From Grimontia sedimenti (GTDB lineage Bacteria; Pseudomonadota; Gammaproteobacteria; Enterobacterales; Vibrionaceae), in the NCBI RefSeq assembly GCF_011045095.1, contig NZ_JAALDL010000003.1, positions 124,001-188,000 of the forward strand: DNA of 64,000 bases. The letters are read 5' to 3'. A program made the position numbers and the translations under genes. Position 1 is the stretch's first letter, and each line of letters begins with the position of its first letter. This document shows, piece by piece, positions 41,743 to 50,714 of the stretch. The notes beneath the pieces were generated by a model that saw nothing but the letters and a program-made list of their open reading frames with translations, had not been told where the DNA came from and ran no database searches.

Positions 41743-43587
41743 ATGAAAGGAGTCAGCGTGAGCACAAAAGTCAGCCAGATAAATGTATTTCCCGTTAAAT
41801 CGGCAGGAGGCATCTCGCTCTCTAATGCTTGGGTTGAAAAAATTGGCCTGAGTTTCGATCGCCGCTTTATGGTGACGGATAGCACGGGGAAAATGGTCAC
41901 CGGACGCACCGAGCCAAAGCTGACTGAAGTGTCGGTGGGTATTCAGTCCAATGGTATTACGCTGACTCATCCCACCATGTCTCCTTTGGTGTTGAAGTAC
42001 TCTCAATTCTCCATGAGTGAAGTGCAAACGGGCGTCTGGAAAGATGAGTTCGCGGGTTACTCCACCACATCCACCGCCAATGCCTGGTTCAGTCACCTGT
42101 TAGGCGGTAATAAGCAATTGCTCTTTACGGGCGAAGAATCGTCGCCGCGTTACTCTCAAAGTGCGCAAACCCAGGTGAGTTTTGCTGATGGTTATCCGCT
42201 TTTGGTGATTTCAGAAGCCTCTCTGGAAGCATTGAACGAACGCTCGCCCGATAAACACATCATGGATCAGTTCCGGACCAACATTGTCGCAACCGGTTGT
42301 GAAGCGTTTGAAGAAGACCGCTGGGAGAAAATCCGTATTGGTGGTGTGACGTTTCAAGTTGACCGTCCTTGCAGTCGCTGTGTGTTCACCACGCTGGATC
42401 TGGAAAGCGGTCGATTCCGTGTGAACGGCGAACCTATCACCACGTTGAGCCAGTTCCGCACCGACAAAGACGGCAACGTGAATTTCGGCATGAATTTGGT
42501 TGCGCTGAATGAAGGTTTGATTTCTGCAGACGATGAGATCAAAGTCCTTGAGTACCGTGAGCCAGAAGTCTACGAAGACAACACCACGCCAAAGCTAAAT
42601 CTCAAATGCAGCGAAGTTGAAGACGTCGCCCTTGATTTCAAAACGTTCTGGTTTACCAGCCAGCAGGGCACGTTACCAAGTTACAAAGCCGGTCAGCATC
42701 TTCCTATTGAACTGGAGATCGATGGCGAACGCATCCAGCGTCGTTATACGCTGTCTTCCTCGCCAACTCGTCCCGAAAAGCTGTCGATTTCCGTTAAACG
42801 TGTCGATGGTGGTTTGGTGTCAAACTGGCTTCACGACAATCTAAAAGCCGGCGACAAAATCAAAGCACAGCAACCGGACGGTCAGTTCCACCTGAGTGAT
42901 GATTCAGGCAAGCGTCAGACATTGCTCTTGCTTTCTGGTGGTAGCGGTGTCACGCCCATGATGTCGATGCTTCGTGCGCTGGCAGATAACAACGAAATCA
43001 ATGATGTGATTTTCCTGCATCAATGCAGTACAGAAGCAGATATTCCCTTCGCGGATGAACTGAAATCATTGGAAGATGCGCACGCGGGTCTAAAAGTCAT
43101 GACCATACTCAGTCAGCCTGCAGCGGATTGGCAGGGAATGTCTGGCCGCTTGAGTCAGGAACATTTGGCATTGTTACCAAAACTGCCGCAGCGTGAAGTC
43201 TTTGTTTGTGGTCCTGAAGGGTTTATGGAGTCCGCCATGAATCTGCTGGAAACCTTGGGTGTGCCGGAAAGCCAACGTTATCAGGAGTTCTTCACTCCAC
43301 CAACTGTGGGCAATGACGCGCCAGCGATGGAAGTGAACATAAACATTGAAGGTGAGTTCATCCGCGGTGAAAACCAGCGTCCGATTTTGGTTCAGGCGGA
43401 AGAGGCAGGTGTATATGTGGATTACAGTTGCCGTGCAGGTGTGTGTGGTTGCTGTAAGCTTCGCTTGGTCGAAGGTGAAGTAGAACAACCTGACATGCCA
43501 GCCCTGTTCCCCGGTGAGAAAGAAGACGGTCTTGTGCTCGCATGTTGTTGTATTCCAAAAGGTGACGTCACTTTGGTCAAACCTTAA
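41743..43587 (+). CDS. MOSC domain - FAD/NAD reductase - 2Fe-2S ferredoxin fusion protein
   Basis: Protein of 614 residues in three parts. (1) MOSC N- and C-domains (about 1-270), with the cysteine in DRPCSRCVFTTLD, the likely molybdenum-cofactor ligand site. (2) A ferredoxin-NADP reductase-like module (about 280-500): RRYTLSSSP for FAD, LLLLSGGSGVTPMMSML and VFVCGPEGFM for NAD(P). (3) A plant-type 2Fe-2S domain: CRAGVCGCCKLRLVEG and CCC near the end. Similar to hybrid-cluster-protein reductases and E. coli YcbX with an added reductase. Probably reduces N-hydroxylated compounds or supplies electrons to Hcp; inferred. Confidence 0.82.
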   Translation: MKGVSVSTKVSQINVFPVKSAGGISLSNAWVEKIGLSFDRRFMVTDSTGKMVTGRTEPKLTEVSVGIQSNGITLTHPTMSPLVLKYSQFSMSEVQTGVWKDEFAGYSTTSTANAWFSHLLGGNKQLLFTGEESSPRYSQSAQTQVSFADGYPLLVISEASLEALNERSPDKHIMDQFRTNIVATGCEAFEEDRWEKIRIGGVTFQVDRPCSRCVFTTLDLESGRFRVNGEPITTLSQFRTDKDGNVNFGMNLVALNEGLISADDEIKVLEYREPEVYEDNTTPKLNLKCSEVEDVALDFKTFWFTSQQGTLPSYKAGQHLPIELEIDGERIQRRYTLSSSPTRPEKLSISVKRVDGGLVSNWLHDNLKAGDKIKAQQPDGQFHLSDDSGKRQTLLLLSGGSGVTPMMSMLRALADNNEINDVIFLHQCSTEADIPFADELKSLEDAHAGLKVMTILSQPAADWQGMSGRLSQEHLALLPKLPQREVFVCGPEGFMESAMNLLETLGVPESQRYQEFFTPPTVGNDAPAMEVNINIEGEFIRGENQRPILVQAEEAGVYVDYSCRAGVCGCCKLRLVEGEVEQPDMPALFPGEKEDGLVLACCCIPKGDVTLVKP

Positions 43588-43629
43588 TCAGATAGCGGAA
43601 AACTAAAGATTTTTTCCATCAGCTAACAT

Positions 43630-43672
43630 TAATAACTGCCACCATAGGCTATCATGGTGGCAGTTATTTTTT
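43630..43672 (+). terminator. terminator after the MOSC-reductase gene
   Basis: ATAACTGCCACCAT / ATGGTGGCAGTTAT stem with 8-base loop and TTTTTT. Confidence 0.9.
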
Positions 43673-43707
43673 GGGGAATACGCAGTTGCGACTGCAAGGA
43701 AAACATA

Positions 43708-44382
43708 ATGACAAGCACAAACAAAAAAGGTGCATTGCTGTTTGCCGGCGGTTTACTTTTGGGCGGACTGGTGGCCACTAACCACTGGTCTTCGGTAGAA
43801 AATAGCATCTCCTTGCAACTTGATGACGTGAAGGCCGAGCTATCCGAGACAAAAGTTGCTTTGGCCGAAGCGCAGGAAGCGTTAGCGCAAGTCAACGTGC
43901 AAGGTGAAGCCGCGACAGAGCACGCTGAGTCACTCGCCCAGCAGCTGGAAGAAAAGCAGGCTGAGATAACGGCGTTGAAAGCGACGCTGGGAGAAAAATC
44001 CCGTACTTACGCTGGCAAAGCGGATGCAATGGAAAAGACATTGGAAGAAAAGTCTGTCGCCATTGCCCAGCTCAAAAAACGCGTGACGGACACCGATGTA
44101 TTGTACGCTGAGCGTTACCGGCTGACTAAAGCGGTCAGTGATCTGAATGAGAAGATCCTGAAAGGCGCGCACAAGCTGGAGCTCAGCCAGAAGGCATGCT
44201 CGGAGTTCAAAAAAGGTAATTCTTGGAACAAAGTATCGGAAAATGATTGCGATAACTTCAATGCACTAAAAGCCGAAAATAACGCCATGATTGAGCAATT
44301 TGACCATCTGAGCTCAGATCTCGACAAAGTGAAAAGGGAACTTTCAGCATTTGGTAATGTGCCACTTCCTGATCATCCTTAG
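43708..44382 (+). CDS. membrane-anchored coiled-coil protein, function unknown
   Basis: About 224 residues. A single hydrophobic helix near the N terminus (GALLFAGGLLLGGLVATNHW, about 8-27) is followed by about 120 residues of coiled coil with a regular Ala/Leu/Glu heptad (EAQEALAQVNVQGEAATEHA). The C-terminal part is helical and has two cysteines (SQKACSEF, SENDCDNF) that could pair. Start at 43708 with AAGGAAAA upstream. The topology suggests a periplasmic or cytoplasmic spacer anchored in the inner membrane. Family not recognised. Confidence 0.65.
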   Translation: MTSTNKKGALLFAGGLLLGGLVATNHWSSVENSISLQLDDVKAELSETKVALAEAQEALAQVNVQGEAATEHAESLAQQLEEKQAEITALKATLGEKSRTYAGKADAMEKTLEEKSVAIAQLKKRVTDTDVLYAERYRLTKAVSDLNEKILKGAHKLELSQKACSEFKKGNSWNKVSENDCDNFNALKAENNAMIEQFDHLSSDLDKVKRELSAFGNVPLPDHP

Positions 44383-44585
44383 TACCAAATGGGGGAGTCG
44401 AAAACCGGTCAATCCCTCTCCCCATCACATTAAATTACTTCCACAGAGACCAATAGGCTTGTTTAACAACTATGCTTATGGGAGTAAGGTCATATTTCCT
44501 TGAAAATTGCGTTATATTTCGTAGCCTTGCTTACAACAACAATTCCAATCAATAGAATACGCAGCCGGATTTAGGGGTGGAGATT

Positions 44586-45593
44586 TTGACAACCCGAGTA
44601 TTAATCACCGACGACTCTGCATTAGCACGAAAGCAACTTGCCCGGTCGCTGCCAGCATTTGTTAATGCAGAAGTGACGTTCGCGGAAAATGGCAAAGTCG
44701 CCATCGAGCAACTTCAGTCTTCCAGTTTCGATGTCATGTTTCTTGATCTGACCATGCCAGAAATGGACGGTTTTGAAACACTGGAAGTGATGCGAGCCAA
44801 CAGCATCAATGTTCCTGTCTTTGTCGTATCAGGCGATATCCAACCAAAGGCGCAAGAGAGAGTCCTCTCTCTGGGCGCAAAAGCATTCGTTCAAAAGCCC
44901 GTCAGTCAGGAGAAACTGATTGAGCTTTTACAACCTTTCAAAAACAGCGAACCTTCAACTTCACCAAAACCTACTCAACCGCCGGTGGACATGAAAATTG
45001 GCCGCCGCGAAATGTACATGGAAGTGGTGAACGTGGCGATGGGTCGAGCAGCTGATTCGCTAGCGCGTTACTTTGACGTGTTCGTTCATATGCCGCTGCC
45101 ACAGGTTAACGTGCTAGAGGTCAGCGAGCTCACCATGACCATCAAGCACCTGGCGAATAACGACAATATGAATGGTATCTGTCAGGGATTCAGCGGGGAG
45201 GGGCTTGCGGGTGAAGCCTTGATGCTGATCTCTGATTCCTCGATGAAAGACCTGCTGGGCATTCTGGATTATCCGGACGATGGCACCATTGATAATGATC
45301 TCGAAGTGCTTGTTGATGTCAGTAACGTGCTGATCAGTGCGTTCCTTTCTGGTATCGGTGAGCAAGCGGGTTTGGTATTCGCACAAAGTTATCCCGCCAT
45401 TATTGGCCAACACCAATCGGTCGATAAGCTGGTGGAAAACATGCACGGTACCTGGAAGCGCACGGTGACAATCGAAGTGAGTTACGCCATTGACGGCACC
45501 AACATCAAGTGTGATTTGTTGCTGCTGCTGGTTGATGAATCCTTACCACTTCTGGACGCGAAACTGGCTTACCTGATGGATGACGAGGAGTAA
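44586..45593 (+). CDS. response regulator with CheC/CheX-like C-terminal domain
   Basis: About 335 residues. The receiver domain (VLITDDSALARKQLARSLPA; FDVMFLDLTMPEMDGFETLE with the phospho-Asp; VFVVSGDI; AFVQKPVS) occupies about 1-115. A Pro-rich linker leads to a CheC-like domain (EMYMEVVNVAMGRAADSLAR, and DLEVLVDVSNVLISAFLSGIG), a family that dephosphorylates CheY-P. The TTG at 44586 has GGGGTGGAG upstream and is preferred to a GTG at 44577. It is followed 2 bases later by a PAS-domain gene, so they form one unit linked to signalling. Confidence 0.82.
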   Translation: MTTRVLITDDSALARKQLARSLPAFVNAEVTFAENGKVAIEQLQSSSFDVMFLDLTMPEMDGFETLEVMRANSINVPVFVVSGDIQPKAQERVLSLGAKAFVQKPVSQEKLIELLQPFKNSEPSTSPKPTQPPVDMKIGRREMYMEVVNVAMGRAADSLARYFDVFVHMPLPQVNVLEVSELTMTIKHLANNDNMNGICQGFSGEGLAGEALMLISDSSMKDLLGILDYPDDGTIDNDLEVLVDVSNVLISAFLSGIGEQAGLVFAQSYPAIIGQHQSVDKLVENMHGTWKRTVTIEVSYAIDGTNIKCDLLLLLVDESLPLLDAKLAYLMDDEE

Positions 45594-45595
45594 CC

Positions 45596-46024
45596 ATGAT
45601 TGACTCACCAGAATTTGAACAATTCAACTGGATGGTCGATATGGTTCAAAATATCGACATGGGTTTGATTGTTGTCGACCGCGATTTCAACATCCATATG
45701 TGGAACGGCTTTATGGTTCACCACACGGGCAAGCACCCAAACAAGGTGAAAGGGCAATCACTGTTTGATGTGTTCCCTGAAATTCCGGAAAGTTGGTTCC
45801 GCGCCAAGTGTCGCCCAGTGTTTGAGCTGAAATGCCGGAGCTTTGTGGTGTGGAAGCAACGCCCTTATCTTTTCCATTGCCGCAATGTCCGTCCTATCAC
45901 CGGGCAAGCGAGCTTTATGTACCAAAATGTCACGTTAAACCCTATGGTGAACTTGCGTGGTGAAGCACAGCATATGTTTATCTCTGTGGCAGATGTGACG
46001 GGGGAGGCTTTAGCTTCTGAATAG
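45596..46024 (+). CDS. PAS domain protein
   Basis: Protein of 142 residues made of one PAS domain: MVQNIDMGLIVVDRDFNIHM (about 16-35), WNGFMVHHTGKHPNKVKGQSLFDVFP (in two parts, about 36-61), and a C-terminal strand MFISVADVTGEA. It has no output domain, so it must act on a partner, most simply the upstream CheC-like response regulator. Cofactor not evident. Terminator follows. Confidence 0.82.
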   Translation: MIDSPEFEQFNWMVDMVQNIDMGLIVVDRDFNIHMWNGFMVHHTGKHPNKVKGQSLFDVFPEIPESWFRAKCRPVFELKCRSFVVWKQRPYLFHCRNVRPITGQASFMYQNVTLNPMVNLRGEAQHMFISVADVTGEALASE

Positions 46025-46038
46025 CACTTTGCAGATAG

Positions 46039-46070
46039 AAAAATGCCAGCGTCATCGCTGGCATTTTTGT
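46039..46070 (+). terminator. terminator after the PAS gene
   Basis: AAAAATGCCAGCG / CGCTGGCATTTTT stem with TCAT loop. Confidence 0.9.
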
Positions 46071-46097
46071 TTCCGACATTCAATTAATCACACAGTG

Positions 46098-46907
46098 TTA
46101 GCCGAACAGATTTGGGCGGCCGCAGTCTGGTGCTTTTCGGGTCGGCGGTGGCAATTCGTTGATAGCTGCCTGCAAGTCAGAAATTCGGGTGTCGTGTGAT
46201 GGGTGAGTGGAGAGAATCTCCGGTGGAGCGCCATCAGAAGCTTTTGCCATGTTTCGCCACAAGGCAACACTATGGTTAGGATCGAAGCCAGCTTCGTTCA
46301 TCAATCGCACACCAATCAAATCCGATTCTGATTCGTGGGTGCGGCTAAATGGAAGCAATACGCCGACGTTCACACCAAGGCCCAACCCCGCCATGATCAA
46401 GTCAGCGTCTGCGGTACCTGACGCACCCAGTGCAATGCTGGTGATCTGCAAGGCACTATTTGCAGCCACTTGGCTTGAAACGCGCTCGCTGCCGTGGTTC
46501 GCCATCACGTGACCAATTTCGTGACCGATCACAGACGCCAGTTGATCTTGCGTTCTAGCGACTTTCAGCAGGCCAGTATAAACCCCGATTTTCCCGCCGG
46601 GCAGTGCGAAGGCATTCACTTGGTCGCTGTCGAAAACCACCACTTCCCATTTATCAAAATCCGGCTGGGGTGGCGTCACTTCTAAAATTGCATCGGTTAC
46701 GCACTGCACGTAAGCATTGGTCTTTTTGTCCGTGCTGATTTTCTCGTTTTGTTTCAGTTCAGAAAAAGATTGTGCGCCCAGTGTCGCCATCTCTGCACCC
46801 GAGACGAGAATAAACTGGCTGCGTCCGGTTGGCGAAGTCGTACAACCCGCAATCAACGCACTCAACAGCGCTGCAGCGACTGTGTATTTGATTTTGTTGA
46901 TCTTCAT
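46098..46907 (-). CDS. M48 family zinc metalloprotease, lipoprotein (LoiP/YggG-like)
   Basis: About 269 residues with a lipobox (SALIAGC) after a hydrophobic signal. NAFALPGGKIGVYTGLL (about 97-113), the zinc site VIGHEIGHVMANHGSER (HExxH, about 126-142) and the third ligand in SRTHESESDLIGVRLM (about 190-205) are complete. Likely an outer-membrane or periplasmic protein-quality protease. Start at 46907 with AAGGAATAG upstream; the frame extends to 47066 without a plausible start site. Confidence 0.88.
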   Translation of the reverse strand: MKINKIKYTVAAALLSALIAGCTTSPTGRSQFILVSGAEMATLGAQSFSELKQNEKISTDKKTNAYVQCVTDAILEVTPPQPDFDKWEVVVFDSDQVNAFALPGGKIGVYTGLLKVARTQDQLASVIGHEIGHVMANHGSERVSSQVAANSALQITSIALGASGTADADLIMAGLGLGVNVGVLLPFSRTHESESDLIGVRLMNEAGFDPNHSVALWRNMAKASDGAPPEILSTHPSHDTRISDLQAAINELPPPTRKAPDCGRPNLFG

Positions 46908-47089
46908 GAAGCTATTCCTTAAGCCCTTAATAATCCTGGCTATATAGTAAAGGATCGATAGACCTGATTTAAACAACAAAGACCCTTGGAGAGCCTTAAA
47001 TGTCACCGATTGCGATAGAAGCCGGTAGCGAAAGACAGTGACAACAAAGATAATAGCTAAAACCATAAAAATTATTGAAGGGACTTGTT

Positions 47090-47518
47090 TTGTCTATCTG
47101 GAAGAAACCCATTTCACTTGAGGGCTTGAATGCCACTTCGAAAAACACCTTGGTGGAACATCTCGGTATTGTTTACACCGAATTCAGTGATGACAGCCTG
47201 ACGGGCACGATGCCGGTAGATTCCCGAACGCATCAGCCGCTAGGTATGTTGCATGGTGGCGCGTCAGTTGTGCTTGCAGAAACCTTAGGCTCGCTGGCAG
47301 CCAATATGGCAGTGGAAGAAAACAAGTACTGTGTCGGTCTGGATATTAACGCTAACCATATTCGCGCAATGCGTTCTGGGCAGGTTACAGGTACAGCCAA
47401 AGCGATTCACATGGGCGCAACGACACAGGTTTGGCAGATTGAAATCACTGATGAGCGCGGCCGTTTAGTGTGTACCAGTCGCCTGACCATGGCGGTGCTG
47501 CAGCACAAAGGGAAATAG
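47090..47518 (+). CDS. menI: 1,4-dihydroxy-2-naphthoyl-CoA thioesterase family hotdog protein (MenI/YdiI)
   Basis: About 142 residues. It follows E. coli YdiI closely: MSIWKKPISLEGLNATSKNT, TMPVDSRTHQPLGMLHGGAS, VVLAETLGSLAA, GLDINANHIRAMRSGQVTG. The catalytic Glu is in VLAETLG. It would hydrolyse DHNA-CoA in menaquinone synthesis or related aromatic CoA esters. TTG start at 47090 with AAGGGA upstream; the TTG at 47075 is alternative. Confidence 0.87.
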   Translation: MSIWKKPISLEGLNATSKNTLVEHLGIVYTEFSDDSLTGTMPVDSRTHQPLGMLHGGASVVLAETLGSLAANMAVEENKYCVGLDINANHIRAMRSGQVTGTAKAIHMGATTQVWQIEITDERGRLVCTSRLTMAVLQHKGK

Positions 47519-47520
47519 TC

Positions 47521-47751
47521 ATGGTGATTACGATTCCCGGTGGCCGCGTTATTGCGACCATGCATGAAGTAATGGTGAAGTTTCAGGAAAATCAGATGAC
47601 ACTTCAGGCTCAGACCGACGACATCAGTTTGCTGGGCGCTCCCTGTATGCTGATTGCCAATGGCGGCACAGTGAATTGGAGCTTGTCATTAGGTTCAGAA
47701 GAAAACCTGAATGCTGTGTCAGAAGCGACAGGGATCGCCATTAAACGCTAG
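47521..47751 (+). CDS. DUF3389 family protein
   Basis: Protein of 76 residues with the pattern of the small Vibrionaceae family DUF3389 (VITIPGGRVIATMHEVMVKF; GGTVNWSLSLGSEENL). Starts 2 bases after menI. The last stop base is also the first base of copy 2 of the 264-bp inverted-repeat element, so the element lies flush against this gene. Function unknown. Confidence 0.7.
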   Translation: MVITIPGGRVIATMHEVMVKFQENQMTLQAQTDDISLLGAPCMLIANGGTVNWSLSLGSEENLNAVSEATGIAIKR

Positions 47752-48014
47752 GGGCTGTTGACCTTTGGTGGTTAAATTTTGTTCTAGCCATAAGCGTTTT
47801 GGGCGCGGCGAGGTGTGTGCCGCCTAGTCATTCTAAGCAAATACACCTCAACAAAGCATAAAACACTTAGGGCAGAACCCTTCGGGCAGCGTTTGTGGGG
47901 AATTTCTGCTACGTTATCGGCTTCTCATGTAGGCCAGCTACACATCGAAGCCTCTGCCTTGCATAAAATCCCCGCAAACTGCTGCAAAAATCATCACCAA
48001 AGGTCAACAGCCCC
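47751..48014. repeat. 264-bp interspersed element with terminal inverted repeats, copy 2
   Basis: Begins GGGGCTGTTGACCTTTGGTG and ends with its exact reverse complement; with flanking CTAG on both sides the inverted repeat is 23 bp. Same length as copy 1 at 29936-30199. It overlaps the stop codon of the DUF3389 gene and ends 17 bases before the next start. No gene inside. Confidence 0.8.
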
Positions 48015-48031
48015 TAGAGAAGGACGGAAAA

Positions 48032-48385
48032 ATGAAAAGACTGATCGCTGCAAGTTTAATGTTCTTGGCGGGAACCGTTTGGGCTGGAAAGGCCGATGTG
48101 GTGAATGCAACAGCGACTAAAAGTGGTGAGTCTTACCGTTTTTCTGCCACCGTCGAACATGCAGACGAAGGCTGGGATCACTATGCCGATGCCTGGCGAG
48201 TTGTCACCGCAGAGGGCGAAGTGCTGGGAACGCGGGTGCTACACCATCCCCATGTCAACGAACAGCCCTTCACCCGCAGCCTTTCAGGTGTAATGATTTC
48301 GGATGATATTGCGGAAGTGTACGTTGAAGCGCATGACAGCGTGCATGGTTGGGGTGGAAAGCAGTTCAAGGTGACGCTGGACTAG
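48032..48385 (+). CDS. small exported protein, function unknown
   Basis: Protein of 117 residues with a signal peptide (MKRLIAASLMFLAGTVWA). The mature part has a beta-rich pattern, ESYRFSATVEHADEGWDHYA (about 33-52) and EVYVEAHDSVHGWGGKQF. His-rich pairs (LHHPHVN) could bind metal; not proven. Ribosome-binding site AAGGACGG lies just beyond the repeat element. Confidence 0.65.
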   Translation: MKRLIAASLMFLAGTVWAGKADVVNATATKSGESYRFSATVEHADEGWDHYADAWRVVTAEGEVLGTRVLHHPHVNEQPFTRSLSGVMISDDIAEVYVEAHDSVHGWGGKQFKVTLD

Positions 48386-48394
48386 TTTGGAAAG

Positions 48395-48422
48395 ATTCCC
48401 TCTCCCAAATGGAGAGGGATTA
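48395..48422 (+). terminator. hairpin between convergent genes
   Basis: ATTCCCTCTCC / GGAGAGGGATT stem; short T-rich flank only. Confidence 0.55.
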
Positions 48423-48427
48423 TCGGT

Positions 48428-49243
48428 TTAATATTCTGCCGTCACTTCGTAACTGGTGAACTTGCGAATATTAATCACACCGGTATCGAAGATCAGATAC
48501 TGGCCTTTAATGCCTTTCAGTACGCCGGAAACCACAGGATCTTTATCGAAGTTCAGTGACGTAATTTTGGTTGGGTATTCCGTCACTGGAAAGCTGATGT
48601 CGATGATGTCGTTTTGAATCGGTTCAACGGCGTCGAAACCATATTGCAGGCGCAGACTGTAAATCTTGGCATCAATTTGCGGCAGCAGTCGGCGCGCTTC
48701 TTCATGCAAATCTAACTCGACATTGTCACCTTTAAGCATCGCCCGCCAATTGGTTTTGTCCGCCAGAAATTCTGCAATCGCAATTTCCACCAAACCAGAC
48801 AGATGACGGCTTTTTACCTTCAGAATTGGCAGTGCTTGTGTCGCGCCTTGATCAACCCAGCGGGTCGGGATCTGATTCGCACGGGTAATGCCGACCTTCA
48901 AACCCGAAGTATTCGAAAGATAAACCACATGGTCGGTCATGCAGAACTGTTCTGCCCACTCCGGCTCACGACAAGTACCTTCAGCAAAGTGACAGGTTTC
49001 CGGTTTCAGGATGCACATATCACAACGTGCCAGTCGCTTAGTGCAGGGGAAACAGTGACCCTGGCTGAAGCTCTTGTTGGTTTTGTTACCACAAGCATCG
49101 CAATAGATGTTGCCGGTGTACGTCAGTGTAAGAGATTTACCAATCAGGGAGTTCAGGGAGATGTCGGTGTCACCAACAGGAAGGGAGTAATTCACGCCGT
49201 TATCCAGCGTGCTTTTCATTTTGCTCAGAGTGCCAGTAATCAT
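48428..49243 (-). CDS. DUF2797 zinc-binding protein with GIY-YIG-like core
   Basis: Protein of 271 residues. A cysteine-rich N-terminal half (YCDACGNKTNKSFSQGHCFP, then RLARCDMCILKPETCHFAEG TCRE in segments, about 47-93) could bind two zincs. The central VVYLSNTSGLKVGITR (about 104-121) resembles a GIY-YIG nuclease strand, without an obvious complete catalytic set. The family has no proven activity. Start at 49243. Confidence 0.78.
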   Translation of the reverse strand: MITGTLSKMKSTLDNGVNYSLPVGDTDISLNSLIGKSLTLTYTGNIYCDACGNKTNKSFSQGHCFPCTKRLARCDMCILKPETCHFAEGTCREPEWAEQFCMTDHVVYLSNTSGLKVGITRANQIPTRWVDQGATQALPILKVKSRHLSGLVEIAIAEFLADKTNWRAMLKGDNVELDLHEEARRLLPQIDAKIYSLRLQYGFDAVEPIQNDIIDISFPVTEYPTKITSLNFDKDPVVSGVLKGIKGQYLIFDTGVINIRKFTSYEVTAEY

Positions 49244-49326
49244 TGTATTTTATTGTTGTCCTTCACGTGCAGAGATTCTACAACGAAAGGACAACCACTA
49301 AAACCGCGTTGAAAACGCTTTGATGC

Positions 49327-49629
49327 TTATTTGGCCTTAACCAAACCGTCGTTCAGGTCGTTATACAAAGACACGTACAATACCAACATATTGCGGTCGA
49401 TGTCTTCACTGATTTCGTCAATCACAAACAGATCAGCGTCTTTGTCAGTTAGGTTGGTTTCGGCCAGATTAACGATGTTCTGGTTGATGTCACCATGAAT
49501 GGTCACTTCTTCTACTTTTTCGTAGTGTCCGTAATCGAGCATGGTGGCAGGAACCAGTTCTGGTGCAGCAAAAGAGGGAGAAGAAATCAGCAGGGCAGCA
49601 GCAAGCAAAGGTGCTTTGGAAAAAGTCAT
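49327..49629 (-). CDS. small exported protein, DUF1471-like, function unknown
   Basis: Protein of 100 residues with a signal peptide (MTFSKAPLLAAALLISSPSFA). LDYGHYEKVEEVTIHGDINQ (about 32-51) and IDRNMLVLYVSLYN near the end resemble the YhcN/BhsA (DUF1471) fold pattern, weakly. Stress-linked periplasmic role is possible by family, not shown here. Confidence 0.6.
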   Translation of the reverse strand: MTFSKAPLLAAALLISSPSFAAPELVPATMLDYGHYEKVEEVTIHGDINQNIVNLAETNLTDKDADLFVIDEISEDIDRNMLVLYVSLYNDLNDGLVKAK

Positions 49630-49754
49630 TTCGGTGTTCCGTTGTTCTCGTTTTAGCGCATTGTAAATGCGGGTATTGCTTGTATTGTCAGTGAGATGTC
49701 AGAGCGGCTTTAAAGCGCCGCAAAACGGGGGCATTTGGGGTTTTTATCAGAAAA

Positions 49755-50714
49755 CTACAAGTCGACAATCACAGGACAGTGATCGGAAAGACGATAAGTC
49801 GCAACAGCGTGGTAAGAGTATTGATATTGACGCGGCTCTGGCATATCCGACAGTGGCAGTGCGCCAGGACTAGCGACGATGTGATCGATGAGTTTGCGGT
49901 AAACAACATGCTCCCAACGCTTGGTACGATAGTTGTATTTTCTCGCTTTGCATTTCGCATCCGTATCGTGAGTCAGTTTCACCAGGTTCTCTTCGCCCAC
50001 TTCCTCAATAAGCTGCTTCCAGACCCACTCGTTTTTTTCATTCATGTAGTGGTTAAAATCTCCGGCAATCACAAATTCCTGCCCGAGCTCTATGCGGGCG
50101 TTGATCCAGATCCCAAGGGCTTCGATTTGCTTATCCAGTTTCTTACAACTGTTGTTGCGGCGGACAGGCGTTTCGAAACAGCCAGATTTTAAATGAATGG
50201 AAAGAAGATGCAGGGAAGGTTGGTTTTCGCGTACCACTTCGATATACGCACCATAACGTAAATCCCCCCTTGAGAGGAAAGTGGGTAAACCGAGTGGCTG
50301 ATAATCCTGATGGTCGATGACCTTGATGCCTTTTTTGACTGCCCAGCCAGTGAACTGTTGGCTGCGGCGACTTTTCTTGAAGTAATTAGAGCGATCGGAA
50401 AAGTAGTAATCATACTCGTCAGGGTTGAGCACCTTTGCCAGAGAGGTTTCACTGTCCACTTCCTGAAAAGCAATCAAATCGGCATCAATCACCGAAGAGA
50501 CAGTTTGCATCATCAAGTAATCTTCAGGCGTTCGTTTGCTTTGAATGATGTCATCTTTATCACTCAGCCACTCCATGTTCCAGGTAGCGATAGACAAGGA
50601 CGCATACGCGCTGGAGATCTGCAACAGCATTACCACTGGCATGACAACAGCAAGCCAAGAACCAATGGTCCGCCTGAATAAAATACGCTGTCTTGATGGG
50701 CTCGCTGAATTCAT
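49755..50714 (-). CDS. exported endonuclease/exonuclease/phosphatase family protein
   Basis: Protein of 319 residues with a signal peptide (about 1-38). Catalytic features of the EEP fold: IATWNMEWLSD (Asn), LIAFQEVDSETSL (Glu), HLLSIHLKSGC, VIAGDFNHYMNE (Asp, Asn) and the C-terminal LSDHCPVIVDL (Asp-His). Extracellular or periplasmic DNase is the likely role; the nucleic acid target is inferred. Convergent with nothing close; its start faces nrdD across a long gap. Confidence 0.85.
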   Translation of the reverse strand: MNSASPSRQRILFRRTIGSWLAVVMPVVMLLQISSAYASLSIATWNMEWLSDKDDIIQSKRTPEDYLMMQTVSSVIDADLIAFQEVDSETSLAKVLNPDEYDYYFSDRSNYFKKSRRSQQFTGWAVKKGIKVIDHQDYQPLGLPTFLSRGDLRYGAYIEVVRENQPSLHLLSIHLKSGCFETPVRRNNSCKKLDKQIEALGIWINARIELGQEFVIAGDFNHYMNEKNEWVWKQLIEEVGEENLVKLTHDTDAKCKARKYNYRTKRWEHVVYRKLIDHIVASPGALPLSDMPEPRQYQYSYHAVATYRLSDHCPVIVDL

